Assembly (NCBI RefSeq): GCF_001611795.1
Contig: NZ_CP015098.1
Span: 3,162,001 to 3,226,000, forward strand
Length of the DNA stretch: 64,000 nucleotides
Direction of reading: 5' to 3'
Origin: Streptomyces qaidamensis
GTDB taxonomy: Bacteria; Actinomycetota; Actinomycetes; Streptomycetales; Streptomycetaceae
Shown here piece after piece: positions 16,296-26,000 of this stretch. Both the position numbers and the translations under genes were made by a program. Position 1 is the stretch's first letter. Every line of letters begins with the position of its first letter. A model generated the notes under the pieces. It worked only from the letters and a program-made list of their open reading frames with translations. It did not search any database and was not told where the DNA came from.

Positions 16296-18875
16296 GTGCC
16301 CGGTGAGAATCTGTCCCGCGACGAGGCCCGGGAGCGGGCCGCCCTGCTGAGCGTCGACGGGTACGAGGTGTCCCTCGACCTGCGGTCCGCGGTCGGCGAG
16401 GACTCGGGGGACGGGCCCCGCACCTTCCGCTCCGTCACGACGGTCCGCTTCCGCTGCAACGAGCCCGGGGCGAGCAGTTTCGCGGACCTCATCGCGCCGA
16501 GTGTGACGGCCGTCTCACTCAACGGCCGTGATCTGGACCCCGGCGAGGTCTTCGACGGCTGCCGGATCACGCTGGAGGACCTGGCGGCGGACAACGAGCT
16601 GGTGGTCGACGCCCAGTGCGCCTACTCCCGCACCGGCGAGGGCATGCACCGCTTCGTCGACCCCCAGGACGGCGAGGTGTACCTGTACACGCAGTACGAG
16701 CCGGCCGACGCGCGCCGGGTCTTCGCCAACTTCGAGCAGCCCGACCTGAAGGCCCCCTACCGCTTCGAGGTACGGGCCCCCGAGGGCTGGACGGTGTGGA
16801 GCAACGGGGCCGGTGAGCAGACCGACGGGGTATGGCGGTTCGCCGAGACCAAGCCGATCTCGACGTACATCACCTGTGTGGCGGCGGGCCCGTACCACTA
16901 CGTGACGGACTCCTACTCGCGTACGTTCGCGGACGGCACGACGCTGGAGATCCCGCTCGGCGCCCTGTGCCGCAAGGGCCTCGCACCCTACTTCGACGCC
17001 GACGACGTGTTCCTCGTCACCAAGCAGGGCCTGGACTTCTTCCACGACCACTTCGACTACCCGTACCCGTTCGGGAAGTACGACCAGGCGTTCGTGCCCG
17101 AGTACAACCTGGGCGCGATGGAGAACCCGGGCCTGGTGACGTTCCGGGAGGAGTTCATCTTCCGCGGGAAGGTGACGCAGGCGTCCTACGAGGGCCGGGC
17201 CAACGTCATCCTGCACGAGATGGCGCACATGTGGTTCGGCGACCTGGTCACCATGGAGTGGTGGGACGACCTGTGGCTGAAGGAGTCCTTCGCGGACTTC
17301 ATGGGCGCGTTCTCGCTCGTCGGCGCGACCCGCTTCGCGGGCGGCTGGATCACCTTCGCCAACCGCCGCAAGGCCTGGGCCTACCGCGCCGACCAGCTGC
17401 CCTCCACGCACCCGGTCACGGCGGACATCCGCGACCTGCAGGACGCCAAGCTCAACTTCGACGGCATCACGTACGCCAAGGGCGCGTCGGTGCTGAAGCA
17501 GCTCGTGGCGTACGCCGGCGAGGAGGCGTTCCTGGAGGGCGCCCGGCGCTACTTCAAGCGCCACGCGTACGGCAACACGCGCCTCGGTGACCTGCTGTCG
17601 GTGCTGGAGGAGACCAGCGGCCGCGACATGAGCGCCTGGTCGCGGTCCTGGCTGCAGACGGCCGGGGTGAACGCGCTGACGCCGCAGGTGCTGCTGGGCG
17701 CGGACGGCCGCGTCGAGGAGCTGGCGGTGGTGCAGGAGGCGGCGGAGGCGTACCCCGAGCTGCGCCCGCACCGGGTCGCGGTGGGCCTGTACCGGGTGAC
17801 GGACGGCGGGACGCTGGAGCGCTGCGCACGCGTGGAGACCGACGTCGACGGCGCCCGGACGGTCGTGGCGGAACTGGCCGGAGCCGAGGCACCGGACCTG
17901 GTCCTGGTCAACGACGACGACCTGACGTACTGCAAGACCCGCTTCGACGCGACGTCGCTGGCGACCCTGCGCGAGCACCTGGGCTCGGTCACCGACCCGC
18001 TCGCGCGCGCCCTGTGCTGGTCGGCGCTGTGGAACATGACGCGGGACGCGCTGCTCCCGGCGCGGGACTTCGTGGACCTGGTGCTGCGGTTCGGCGGGCG
18101 CGAGTCCGAGATCGGCGTGGTGCAGATGCTGCACGCCTGGGCCGAGTCGGCGGTCACCCACTACACGGCGCCCGCCCGGCGTGAGACGGCCGCCCGGCTG
18201 CTCGCCGAAGGCGCCCGGCGCGAGCTGTACGCGGCCGGGGCGGGCAGCGAGCACCAGCTCGCGTGGGCGCGCTTCTTCGCCCGGACGGCCACCGCCGGGG
18301 CCGACTTCGAGCTGCTCCGGGACCTGCTCGCCGGCACGGCGACGGTCGAGGGCCTGGACCTGGACCAGGAGCTGCGCTGGGTCTTCCTGGAGCCGCTGGC
18401 CGCGCACGGGGCGGTGGACGAGAAGGCGCTGGCCGAGGAGCTGGCCCGGGACGACACGGCCTCCGGCAAGCGCCACCAGGTGCGCTGCCTGGCCGCCCGT
18501 CCGTCCGAGGCGGTGAAGGCGCAGGCGTGGGCGCAGGTCGTGGAGTCGGACGCGCTGTCCAACGCCATGGTCGAGGCGACCATCGCGGGCTTCTCCCAGG
18601 GCTCGCAGCGGGAGCTGATCGCGCCGTACGCCGAGAAGTACTTCGCGGCGATCGAGCGGGTCTGGGCCGAGCGGTCGATCCAGATCGGCATGCACGTGGT
18701 GCAGGGCCTGTTCCCGTCGCTCCAGCAGTCGAAGGAGACGCTGGACGCCACGGACGCCTGGCTGGACGCGCACCGGGAGGCGGCCCCGGCGCTGCGCCGG
18801 CTGGTGCTGGAGTCCCGTGACGATCTGGCACGGGCGTTGCGCGGACAGGCGTGCGACGAGGCCCCTGACCAGTAG
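16296..18875 (+). CDS. pepN: Aminopeptidase N (M1 zinc metallopeptidase), copy 1
   Basis: Removes N-terminal residues from peptides in the cytoplasm. The 859-residue protein has the M1 exopeptidase motif GAMEN at 273-277 and the zinc site His307-Glu308-x2-His311 with Glu330 (HEMAHMWFGDLVTMEWW). The C-terminal half is the helical ERAP1-like region. I chose the GTG at 16296 over one nine bases earlier because the GAGGAG site is then correctly spaced and the N-terminus (PGENLSRDEA) aligns with copy 2. There is no signal peptide. A full-length paralogue of identical length lies at 29925-32504. Confidence 0.95.
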   Translation: MPGENLSRDEARERAALLSVDGYEVSLDLRSAVGEDSGDGPRTFRSVTTVRFRCNEPGASSFADLIAPSVTAVSLNGRDLDPGEVFDGCRITLEDLAADNELVVDAQCAYSRTGEGMHRFVDPQDGEVYLYTQYEPADARRVFANFEQPDLKAPYRFEVRAPEGWTVWSNGAGEQTDGVWRFAETKPISTYITCVAAGPYHYVTDSYSRTFADGTTLEIPLGALCRKGLAPYFDADDVFLVTKQGLDFFHDHFDYPYPFGKYDQAFVPEYNLGAMENPGLVTFREEFIFRGKVTQASYEGRANVILHEMAHMWFGDLVTMEWWDDLWLKESFADFMGAFSLVGATRFAGGWITFANRRKAWAYRADQLPSTHPVTADIRDLQDAKLNFDGITYAKGASVLKQLVAYAGEEAFLEGARRYFKRHAYGNTRLGDLLSVLEETSGRDMSAWSRSWLQTAGVNALTPQVLLGADGRVEELAVVQEAAEAYPELRPHRVAVGLYRVTDGGTLERCARVETDVDGARTVVAELAGAEAPDLVLVNDDDLTYCKTRFDATSLATLREHLGSVTDPLARALCWSALWNMTRDALLPARDFVDLVLRFGGRESEIGVVQMLHAWAESAVTHYTAPARRETAARLLAEGARRELYAAGAGSEHQLAWARFFARTATAGADFELLRDLLAGTATVEGLDLDQELRWVFLEPLAAHGAVDEKALAEELARDDTASGKRHQVRCLAARPSEAVKAQAWAQVVESDALSNAMVEATIAGFSQGSQRELIAPYAEKYFAAIERVWAERSIQIGMHVVQGLFPSLQQSKETLDATDAWLDAHREAAPALRRLVLESRDDLARALRGQACDEAPDQ

Positions 18876-18936
18876 CTTTGGCCTGAGATTCGGGCGTTCC
18901 GCCTTCGTTACGAGACGATCGCCCCGTGAGCCGTAA

Positions 18937-18966
18937 CCCCTGGCCCGCACCCGAACGGACCAGGGG
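18937..18966 (+). terminator. Terminator after pepN copy 1
   Basis: CCCCTGG (18937-18943) pairs with CCAGGGG (18960-18966). Three further pairs follow after one mismatch, with an eight-base loop; CTTT follows. Confidence 0.65.
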
Positions 18967-19071
18967 CTTTCGGCATCCGAACACCCGTCCTTTAGGGCCG
19001 GATTGTCCGTATGTGTCGACGGACCTGTAACAGCGGTTCAAAGAGGGCCGGAGCGCGGGAAATTGCGGGGC

Positions 19072-20109
19072 ATGACCCACAACACCCCGCTCTCCCCCCG
19101 CCCGCTGCACGACCTGTCCGGCGGCCGCCCCCGTGTGACGACGACGGCCCGGCTCCGTTCGCACGGCGTCTCCACGGCCGAGACGAACGAGCAGTGCCGC
19201 GCGGGCGGCCCCTGGCAGCAACTCCTCCCGGGCGTCGTCCTGCTCCACCCGGGCCCGCCGACCAGCGAGGAGCGGCTGCACGCGGTGCTGATGTACGCGG
19301 CGCGGGAGCGCGGCACCGGGGTCCCCGCCCAGCCGGGCGGGAGCCGGCCGCACACCCCCGCCTACCCCGAGGCGATGATCACGGGCCTGGCCGCGCTGAC
19401 CCTGCACGGCTTCTCCTCCACTCCCCCGCTGCCGTCCCTGGACACCCTCGACGTCCTGGTCCCGCGGCTGCGGAGGCTGCGCTCCACGGGCTGCGCGCGC
19501 ATCGTCCGCACGCCCGTCATGCCCGACCCCGAGCAGGTCACGGGAGTTCCCGTGGCACCGGTCGCCCGCGCGCTGGCCGACGCGGTGGCCGAACTCGCGG
19601 ACGCCGGCACCGTCCGCCGGCTGCTCACGGAGGCGGTCCGCGGCGGCCACTGCGACCCGGCGGCGGTCGTCCGGGAACTGAACCAGGCCCGGCTGCTGAG
19701 CCGCCCGCACGTCGTGGACGCGGTGGATTCCCTGCTCGCCGAGGGCCGGGCCCGCGCGGAGGACCGCCTGTACCGGATGGTCCGCGAGTACGGCCTGCCC
19801 GACCCGGTCTGGAACGTCGACCTGCGCCTGCCCGGCGGCCCCTACCTCGGCGGCCTCGACGCGTACTGGCCCGACCAGGCGGTGGCGGTGGAACTCGACA
19901 CCCGGGCGCCCCGGCAGGACGACGACGCCCTGTGGTCCGAGTACGCCCGCAAGCGCGAGCACCTGGAGCGGCTCGGCATCACGGTCGTGCACATCACGCC
20001 GCGCAAGCTCCGCGACTCCCCCGAGCAGCAGGCGACGGTGCTCCGCACGGCCCTGATGGCCTCGGCCGACCGCGAACCGGCGGCGTATGTCGTGGTGCTG
20101 CCCCGGTAG
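19072..20109 (+). CDS. Putative DNA-associated protein: wHTH-like N-terminus and VSR/DUF559-like nuclease-fold C-terminus
   Basis: A 345-residue cytoplasmic protein. The N-terminal part (RVTTTARLRSHGVSTAET, then WQQLLPGVVLLHPG) resembles the winged helix of AbiEi-type antitoxin-like proteins. The C-terminal part has GGLDAYWPDQAVAVELDT, a D-x(n)-E-x-D pattern, followed by KREHLERLGITVVHITPRKL, as in DUF559/VSR-type endonuclease folds common in actinobacteria. No partner toxin gene is adjacent. ATG at 19072 was chosen; an upstream in-frame start is possible. Ends inside a 15-bp stem hairpin. Function unknown. Confidence 0.7.
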   Translation: MTHNTPLSPRPLHDLSGGRPRVTTTARLRSHGVSTAETNEQCRAGGPWQQLLPGVVLLHPGPPTSEERLHAVLMYAARERGTGVPAQPGGSRPHTPAYPEAMITGLAALTLHGFSSTPPLPSLDTLDVLVPRLRRLRSTGCARIVRTPVMPDPEQVTGVPVAPVARALADAVAELADAGTVRRLLTEAVRGGHCDPAAVVRELNQARLLSRPHVVDAVDSLLAEGRARAEDRLYRMVREYGLPDPVWNVDLRLPGGPYLGGLDAYWPDQAVAVELDTRAPRQDDDALWSEYARKREHLERLGITVVHITPRKLRDSPEQQATVLRTALMASADREPAAYVVVLPR

Positions 20110-20130
20110 TGACGGACCGGGGCAGCACCA
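20093..20130 (+). terminator. Perfect 15-bp hairpin overlapping the stop codon
   Basis: TGGTGCTGCCCCGGT (20093-20107) is exactly complementary to 20116-20130, with an eight-base loop. The TAG stop at 20107-20109 sits at the top of the stem. No T-tract follows. Confidence 0.6.
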
Positions 20131-20140
20131 GGAGGGGAGA

Positions 20141-20174
20141 GGAGGGGCCGCCGGGCCACACCGGCGGCCCCTCC
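20141..20174. terminator. Second hairpin, 14-bp perfect stem
   Basis: GGAGGGGCCGCCGG (20141-20154) pairs with 20161-20174 around a GCCACA loop. It lies between the convergent genes ending at 20109 and 20376 and may act on both strands. Confidence 0.7.
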
Positions 20175-20375
20175 TCGCGCCGTGCGTCGTTACCGGCCGC
20201 AGAACTCCGCCTCGATGATCGCGACGCGGGCCCGGCCAGGGCCATGGCCGTCGTGGCCGTCAGGGTCGTCCGTGCTCGTCTGGTCATGTCCGCGTGGCGT
20301 GTCGAGTTGCGTCGAGGGAAGGAACCCGGGCCGCTCTGCCCGGGGTTGAGAGGGGCCGGGCAGGTTGGGCTGGTC

Positions 20376-22136
20376 TCAGCGCTTCTTGAGCACCAGTTCG
20401 GTGTTGCGGTCCCTCGGGTCGCCGCCGAGGGTCGTGCTCGCGCCCGGCGCGTTGAGGGACAACTCGCGGTAGAGGGCCGCGAGGCCGGTCTGGGAGAGGT
20501 CGGAGAAGTCCGTACGGTGCGGGGCCGAGGACTCCACCAGTGTCGTGAACAGGGAGATCGTGCCGTCCTTGTTGTCGGTCAGCTCGATGACCCGGGCCAA
20601 CTGCGGGAAGTCGACGTGGGAGGCGGTGGAGACCTCCCAGAAGGAGCCGCCGCCCGCCAGGGCGTGCGGGGTGATGACGTTCTTGTGGATGTGGCCGTTC
20701 ACCCAGGCGAGGACCCTGGGGTGGCTGCCGAGCAGGGCGAGGACCTCCTGGCCGTCGTGGCGGCGCTCGGCGGGACGGGCGGGGTCGCGGCGGAGGTTCG
20801 TCATCGTCTTGCTGGTGTGGTGGCTGAAGATCACCGCGTAGGAGTCCTTGTTGTCCCGCAGTGTCTTGTCGAGCCACTTCAGCTGGGCGGTGCCGATGGA
20901 CCCCTCGTAGTGGCCGCCGGAGTCGGTGGTGTCCAGGCTGATGCCGATGACGTCGTCGGAGATGCGGAAGGCGTAGTACTGGGTGCCCGCGTCCAGGTTG
21001 GCGGAGGAGTAGCCGTGGCCGGCCGGGCCGACGCCGCGGTGGGCGGGGTCCAGGTGCGCCTGGAGGTACTCGGCCGGGGTGAAGGGCGCGCGCCTCTCGT
21101 CGGGGGTGACCGAACGCATGCGGCGGGCCTGGGAGGTGAGGAAGTCGTGGTAGCGGACGCCCTGCGGATCGCGGGCCTTCTTGATCTGCGCCTGGAGCCG
21201 CCGCGCCTCGGCCGCGGAGACGTCCATCAGCTTCTTGCCGCCGACGGCGAGTTCGGTGAGGTACGAGTCGCCGTGCGAGGCGTAGCAGCCCATCGGCAGC
21301 GAGTCGTGATTGCCGACCGTCGAGTACCAGGGCAGGTTGAGGCCGGGGCTGCGCACCTCGCGGATCGCGGCCTTCAGGAAGCCGTCGAGGTGGGGGAAGC
21401 CCGCCTGCTTGTCGCTGTCGCGAACCGCGGCGTCCGGCTGCCAGTACTGCTTGAGGCCGCTGTTCTGGACACCCTCGTACCGGCGCGGGTCACCGGTGTT
21501 GGGCGTGATGCGCCCACCGCTCATGATCTTCAGGAACCACTCCAGCTCGGACTTGGCGTTGTTGTCCGTGTTGTCGCCGGTGGTCATGGCGAAGTGCAGC
21601 GGGGCGCCGGTGACGGGGGCGCCGCGCAGCGCGTTGATCCGCTCCACCAGCGCGATCGCGCCCTGCACGGTCAGCGCCTCGTGCGGCCGCCAGGCGTGGA
21701 TGTCGGCCGAGCGCAGGTACTCCAGACGCAACGGGTGCTGGGCGTCGATGATGTGCAGGTCGGTGAGCTGCACGAACGCGGCGAGCGGGGTACGGCGGCC
21801 GGCCCGGCCGGGCTTGGGCACGGCCAGGTCGGAGCGGACGACCCGCCGCCAGCCGGGTCCGTCGTTCAGGCGGCGGTAGCCGGAGCTGCCGCGCGGGGCG
21901 GCGACGGACGCCAGGGTGGTGCCCTTGGTGTAGGGGGCCAGCGGCGCGGCCGGTGCCCGGCGCGAGGACGCCGCCACGGCGGCGTCGGTGCTCTCCTTGA
22001 CCGTGGCGGCCTGGCTGTCGCTGGGCCGCAGGGCGTAGCCGACGCCCCCGGAGAGGGCGACCGCGCCGGTGGCGGCGAGGACGGAACGACGGTGGATGCC
22101 CCGGCCGGAGCCGGCGACTGAGCGTGTGCGCGACAT
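20376..22136 (-). CDS. Secreted metallophosphoesterase (TIGR03767 family)
   Basis: A 586-residue exported calcineurin-like phosphoesterase. The N-terminus has a Tat-type signal (HRRSVLAATGAVALSGGVGYA). The metal-site motifs appear in order: QLTDLHIID (D-x-H), MTTGDNTDNN, STVGNHD, IFSHHTSK and NGHIHKN. Length and motif order match TIGR03767 (PPA1498-type) proteins of actinobacteria, whose substrates are unknown. The ATG at 22136 has a nearby GGGGAGAGAAG site. It is a single gene; the NUDIX gene upstream on the same strand is 242 bp away, and that gap shows no clear element. Confidence 0.92.
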   Translation of the reverse strand: MSRTRSVAGSGRGIHRRSVLAATGAVALSGGVGYALRPSDSQAATVKESTDAAVAASSRRAPAAPLAPYTKGTTLASVAAPRGSSGYRRLNDGPGWRRVVRSDLAVPKPGRAGRRTPLAAFVQLTDLHIIDAQHPLRLEYLRSADIHAWRPHEALTVQGAIALVERINALRGAPVTGAPLHFAMTTGDNTDNNAKSELEWFLKIMSGGRITPNTGDPRRYEGVQNSGLKQYWQPDAAVRDSDKQAGFPHLDGFLKAAIREVRSPGLNLPWYSTVGNHDSLPMGCYASHGDSYLTELAVGGKKLMDVSAAEARRLQAQIKKARDPQGVRYHDFLTSQARRMRSVTPDERRAPFTPAEYLQAHLDPAHRGVGPAGHGYSSANLDAGTQYYAFRISDDVIGISLDTTDSGGHYEGSIGTAQLKWLDKTLRDNKDSYAVIFSHHTSKTMTNLRRDPARPAERRHDGQEVLALLGSHPRVLAWVNGHIHKNVITPHALAGGGSFWEVSTASHVDFPQLARVIELTDNKDGTISLFTTLVESSAPHRTDFSDLSQTGLAALYRELSLNAPGASTTLGGDPRDRNTELVLKKR

Positions 22137-22378
22137 GCGCTTCTCTCCCCGAGTGCGAACGCGTCGGCAGTGGTCGCGGGGCGTTCACGTCGTGAACACC
22201 CCGCTCGTACTGGATCGTTGGCACCGGGAATGACCTGCGCGTAAACGAGGCGGCAACGCGCAGCGCCGATCACCGTACGTGGATCTTGGACTACCCTGCG
22301 CGTCGTCGCCTGCTCCGGATACGGCCCGGAGCCGGTCACGCGGCGTTCACCTTCCGGGGTACCGGTCCCGGGGGCGTG

Positions 22379-22837
22379 CTACTCCGGGACGTCGGCCAGC
22401 CGTCCGGTGACCGGGCGTTCGCGCCACATCCGCAGGGCGATGTCGACCATCGAGATCCGCACCAGCCCGGGCACCGCGTCCAGGTCGTGCCAGGCGGCGA
22501 GGTCGGTGGAGCCGTTCACCTCGTTGCGCAGTTCGCCGCCGGTGATGCGGCCCTCGTAGACGAACCGGACGCCGTGATGGTCGACGGCGGGTCCGAAGCC
22601 GTTGCGGAAGACGCGGTGGGAGGAGTCCACCCCGAGCAGGCCGGTCACCTCGATGCGGTAGCCGGTCTCCTCCTCCACCTCCCGCCGGACGGTGTCGTAG
22701 GGATCCTCGCCGTGCTCCATGCCGCCGCCCGGCACGACCCACTCGGGCGTGCCGTCCTGGGCGGGTGAGCGGGCGAGCAGGAGCTGTCCGTCCCGGACGC
22801 ATATGGCGTAGGCCGCCACCCTCAACTTCTGTCGCAC
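22379..22837 (-). CDS. NUDIX hydrolase
   Basis: A 152-residue hydrolase of nucleoside diphosphate derivatives. The Nudix box is complete at residues 38-60: Gly38, Glu44, Arg52-Glu53 and Glu56-Glu57 in REVEEETGY. An N-terminal strand precedes it (RVAAYAICVRDGQLLLAR). The substrate is not predictable. It is divergent from the S8 protease gene. The 225-bp gap between them holds an inverted repeat, CGATGC at 22876-22881 and GCATCG at 22891-22896, of uncertain role. Confidence 0.92.
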   Translation of the reverse strand: MRQKLRVAAYAICVRDGQLLLARSPAQDGTPEWVVPGGGMEHGEDPYDTVRREVEEETGYRIEVTGLLGVDSSHRVFRNGFGPAVDHHGVRFVYEGRITGGELRNEVNGSTDLAAWHDLDAVPGLVRISMVDIALRMWRERPVTGRLADVPE

Positions 22838-23062
22838 TCCGGGACGTTAACCGATTTCTTTGCCACCTTCAGGACCGATGCTCACAAATCGCATCGCGGG
22901 TTTTCCCCATACATCCATCTCGTTTCGGTCAACGCTCCCCAAAGGACTTCACCTTGCGTAAGGCTGTGCGATCGTCCGGGCTTGCCGTTCGGACCATCTG
23001 CGACCAGGACCGATCGGGCCCCGGTCGCTTCCCGCTCGTTCCTTTACCTACAAGGGATGCCG

Positions 23063-26000
23063 ATGACCCCTCCCACCCCGCGCGATCAGATATCGGGCCC
23101 GAGACGTGTGGCACGCATCGCCGTGGCCGCCGGTCTCGTCGCCGCGCTCTCCGCGGCCGGGCCGATCCCCATGGCGTTCTCCGCCGACGGACCGGGCGCG
23201 GATGCCCCGGCCGAGCCGAGCGTCAAGTCCGCGCACGCCAAGCTCGGTTCGGACGACGCGGACCTGCTCGCGGAGGCCAAGGCCGACGGCGACAAGACCG
23301 TCACGATGATGATCGCCACCGCGCCCGGGAAGACCGAGCAGGTCGCCGGGCAGCTGGACGCGGTCAAGGGCGGCTCGGTCGGCCGGGCCGACGACAAGCT
23401 CGGCTACGTCCGCGCCACCGTCCCGACGGCCAAGGCCGACTCGGCGATCGCCGCCGCCGCCAAGCTGTCCTCCGTGCACGGCATCGACCTGCGCGAGGAG
23501 ATCCCGCTCGACGACCCGACGCCGAGCGCGGACACCGCCAAGGGAGCCAAGGCCGCGAAGGGGACGTACCCGGCGCCGGGGAAGAAGACCCCGGCCGAGA
23601 ACCCGTACAACCCGTCCTTCGAGACGGGCGCGGTCGACTTCGTCGAGGACCACCCGAAGGCGGACGGCCGCGGCGTCACCATCGGCATCCTGGACTCCGG
23701 CGTGGACCTCGGCCACCCGGCGCTGCAGAAGACGACGACCGGTGAGCGGAAGATCGTCGACTGGGTGACGGCGACCGACCCGATCATCGACAACGACAAC
23801 ACCTGGCGTCCGATGGTCTCGGCCGTGTCCGGCCCGGCCTTCACCTACCAGGGCCAGTCGTACAAGGCGCCGGCGGGCTCCTACGCCGTCAGCCTCTTCA
23901 AGGAGTCGTACACCACCGGCGGAGATGCGGCGGGCGACGCCAACCGGGACGGCGACACCACCGACGTCTGGGGCGTGCTCTACGACGCGGCGGCCGGCAC
24001 GGTCCGGGTCGACCTGAACAACAACAACGACTTCGGCGACGACGCCCCGATGAAGCCGTACAAGGACGGCCACCAGGTCGGGTACTTCGGCACCGACAAC
24101 CCGGCCACCGACGTCGCCGAGCGGCAGCCGTTCGTCGTGGAGATCCGCAAGGACGTCCCGATGGACCCGCTGGGCGGCACCTGGGTCGACAAGAAGTCCG
24201 ACTTCGTCAACATCGGCGTCATCGAGTCCGAGCACGGCACGCACGTCGCCGGCATCACCGCCGCCAACGGCCTGTTCGGCGGGAAGATGGACGGTGCCGC
24301 TCCGGGCGCCAAGCTGGTCTCCTCGCGCGCCTGCACCTGGTCCGGCGGCTGCACCAACGTGGCGCTCACCGAGGGCATGATCGACCTCGTCACCAAGCGC
24401 GGTGTCGACATCGTCAACATGTCCATCGGCGGCCTGCCGGCGCTGAACGACGGCAACAACGCGCGCGCCGAGCTGTACACGCGGCTCATCGACACCTACG
24501 GCGTCCAGCTGGTGATCTCCGCGGGCAACTCCGGCCCCGGCGCCAACACCATCGGCGACCCGGCCCTGGCCGAGAAGGTCATCTCGGTCGGCGCGTCCGT
24601 CTCCAAGGAGACCTGGGCCGCCAACTACGGCTCGGTCGTGAAGAAGAAGTACGCGATGATGCCGTTCTCCTCCCGCGGCCCGCGTGAGGACGGCGGCTTC
24701 ACGCCGACCCTGGTCGCCCCGGGCGCGGCGATCAACACCATCCAGACCTGGATGCCGGGCCAGCCGGTCGCCGAGGCGGGCTACACCCTGCCGGCCGGCT
24801 ACGGCATGCTCCAGGGCACCTCGATGGCCTCCCCGCAGGCCGCCGGTGCCTCGGCGCTGCTGATCTCCGCCGCCAAGCAGAAGAAGATCGACCTCACGCC
24901 GGCGACCCTGCGCACGGCCCTCACCTCCACCGCCGACCACATCAAGGGTGTGCAGGCGTACGAGGAGGGCGCGGGCCTCATGAACATCGAGGACGCCTGG
25001 GACGCCATCCGCGACGACGCCACCTCGCACTCCTACACGGTCAAGGCGCCGGTCGACACCGCGATCGACCAGTTCCTGAAGACCCCGGGCTACGGCACGG
25101 GCCTCTACGACCGTGAGGGCGGCCTGAAGGCCGGCCAGAAGAAGACGTACGAGATCACCCTGACCCGTACGTCCGGCGCCGACAAGGCGATCCGGCACGA
25201 GCTGCACTTCGAGAACAACGCGGGCGGCACGTTCCGCATCGTCGGCTCCGACGAGGTGAAGCTGCCGCTGAACCAGCCGGTGACCGTCAAGGTCCAGGCG
25301 GCGCCGAAGTCCGCGGGCATCAAGAGCGCGATCCTCGAGGTCGACGACCCGAAGACCGAGGGCATCGACCGCCAGGTCCTCAGCACGGTCGTGGTCTCCA
25401 CGCCGCTGAAGTTCACGACCTCCGCGAAGGACTCGGTGCAGCGCAACAGCTCGCACCACTACTTCGTCACCGTCCCGGAGGGCGCGAAGACCCTCGAGGT
25501 CGCGATGAGCGGGCTGAAGGACAAGAGCCAGACCCGGTTCATCTCCATCCACCCGTACGGCGTCCCGTCCGACCCGACGTCGACGATCAACTGCTACCCG
25601 AACTACTCCAACCCGGCCAACACCTGCCGCCCCGACCTGCGTTCGTACGCGAACCCGCAGCCGGGCGTGTGGGAGATCGAGGTCGAGTCGCGCCGTACGT
25701 CGCCGCTGCTCGACAACCCGTACAAGCTGGACGTCGCCGTCCTCGGCGCGGCCTTCGACCCGGAGACCGTGACCGTGCCCGAGGCGAAGGTCGGCACCCC
25801 GGCCACCGCCTCCTGGAAGGTGACGAACGGCTTCGCCGCGCTCGACGGCAAGCTGGTGGGCGGCCCGCTGGGCTCGGCCAACGTGACCCGCCCCTCGATC
25901 AAGCAGGGCGAGACGCAGACCACGACGGTCGAGGTGCCCGCCGGCGCCAAGTCGCTGGACGTCGCGATCGGCGGCGTCTCGGACAACGCCGCGGACCTGG

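Noticed and set aside
20190-20287. Possible tiny secreted peptide on the minus strand (MTRRARTTLTATTAMALAG, then ARVAIIEAEFCGR in a shifted frame)
   Set aside because: It needs a frameshift to end sensibly, has no clear ribosome site and matches nothing I know. It may be a remnant, but too weak to list as a gene.
22876-22896. CGATGC-N9-GCATCG inverted repeat upstream of the S8 protease
   Set aside because: Arms of only six bases with a long spacer; could easily occur by chance, so not listed as an operator.
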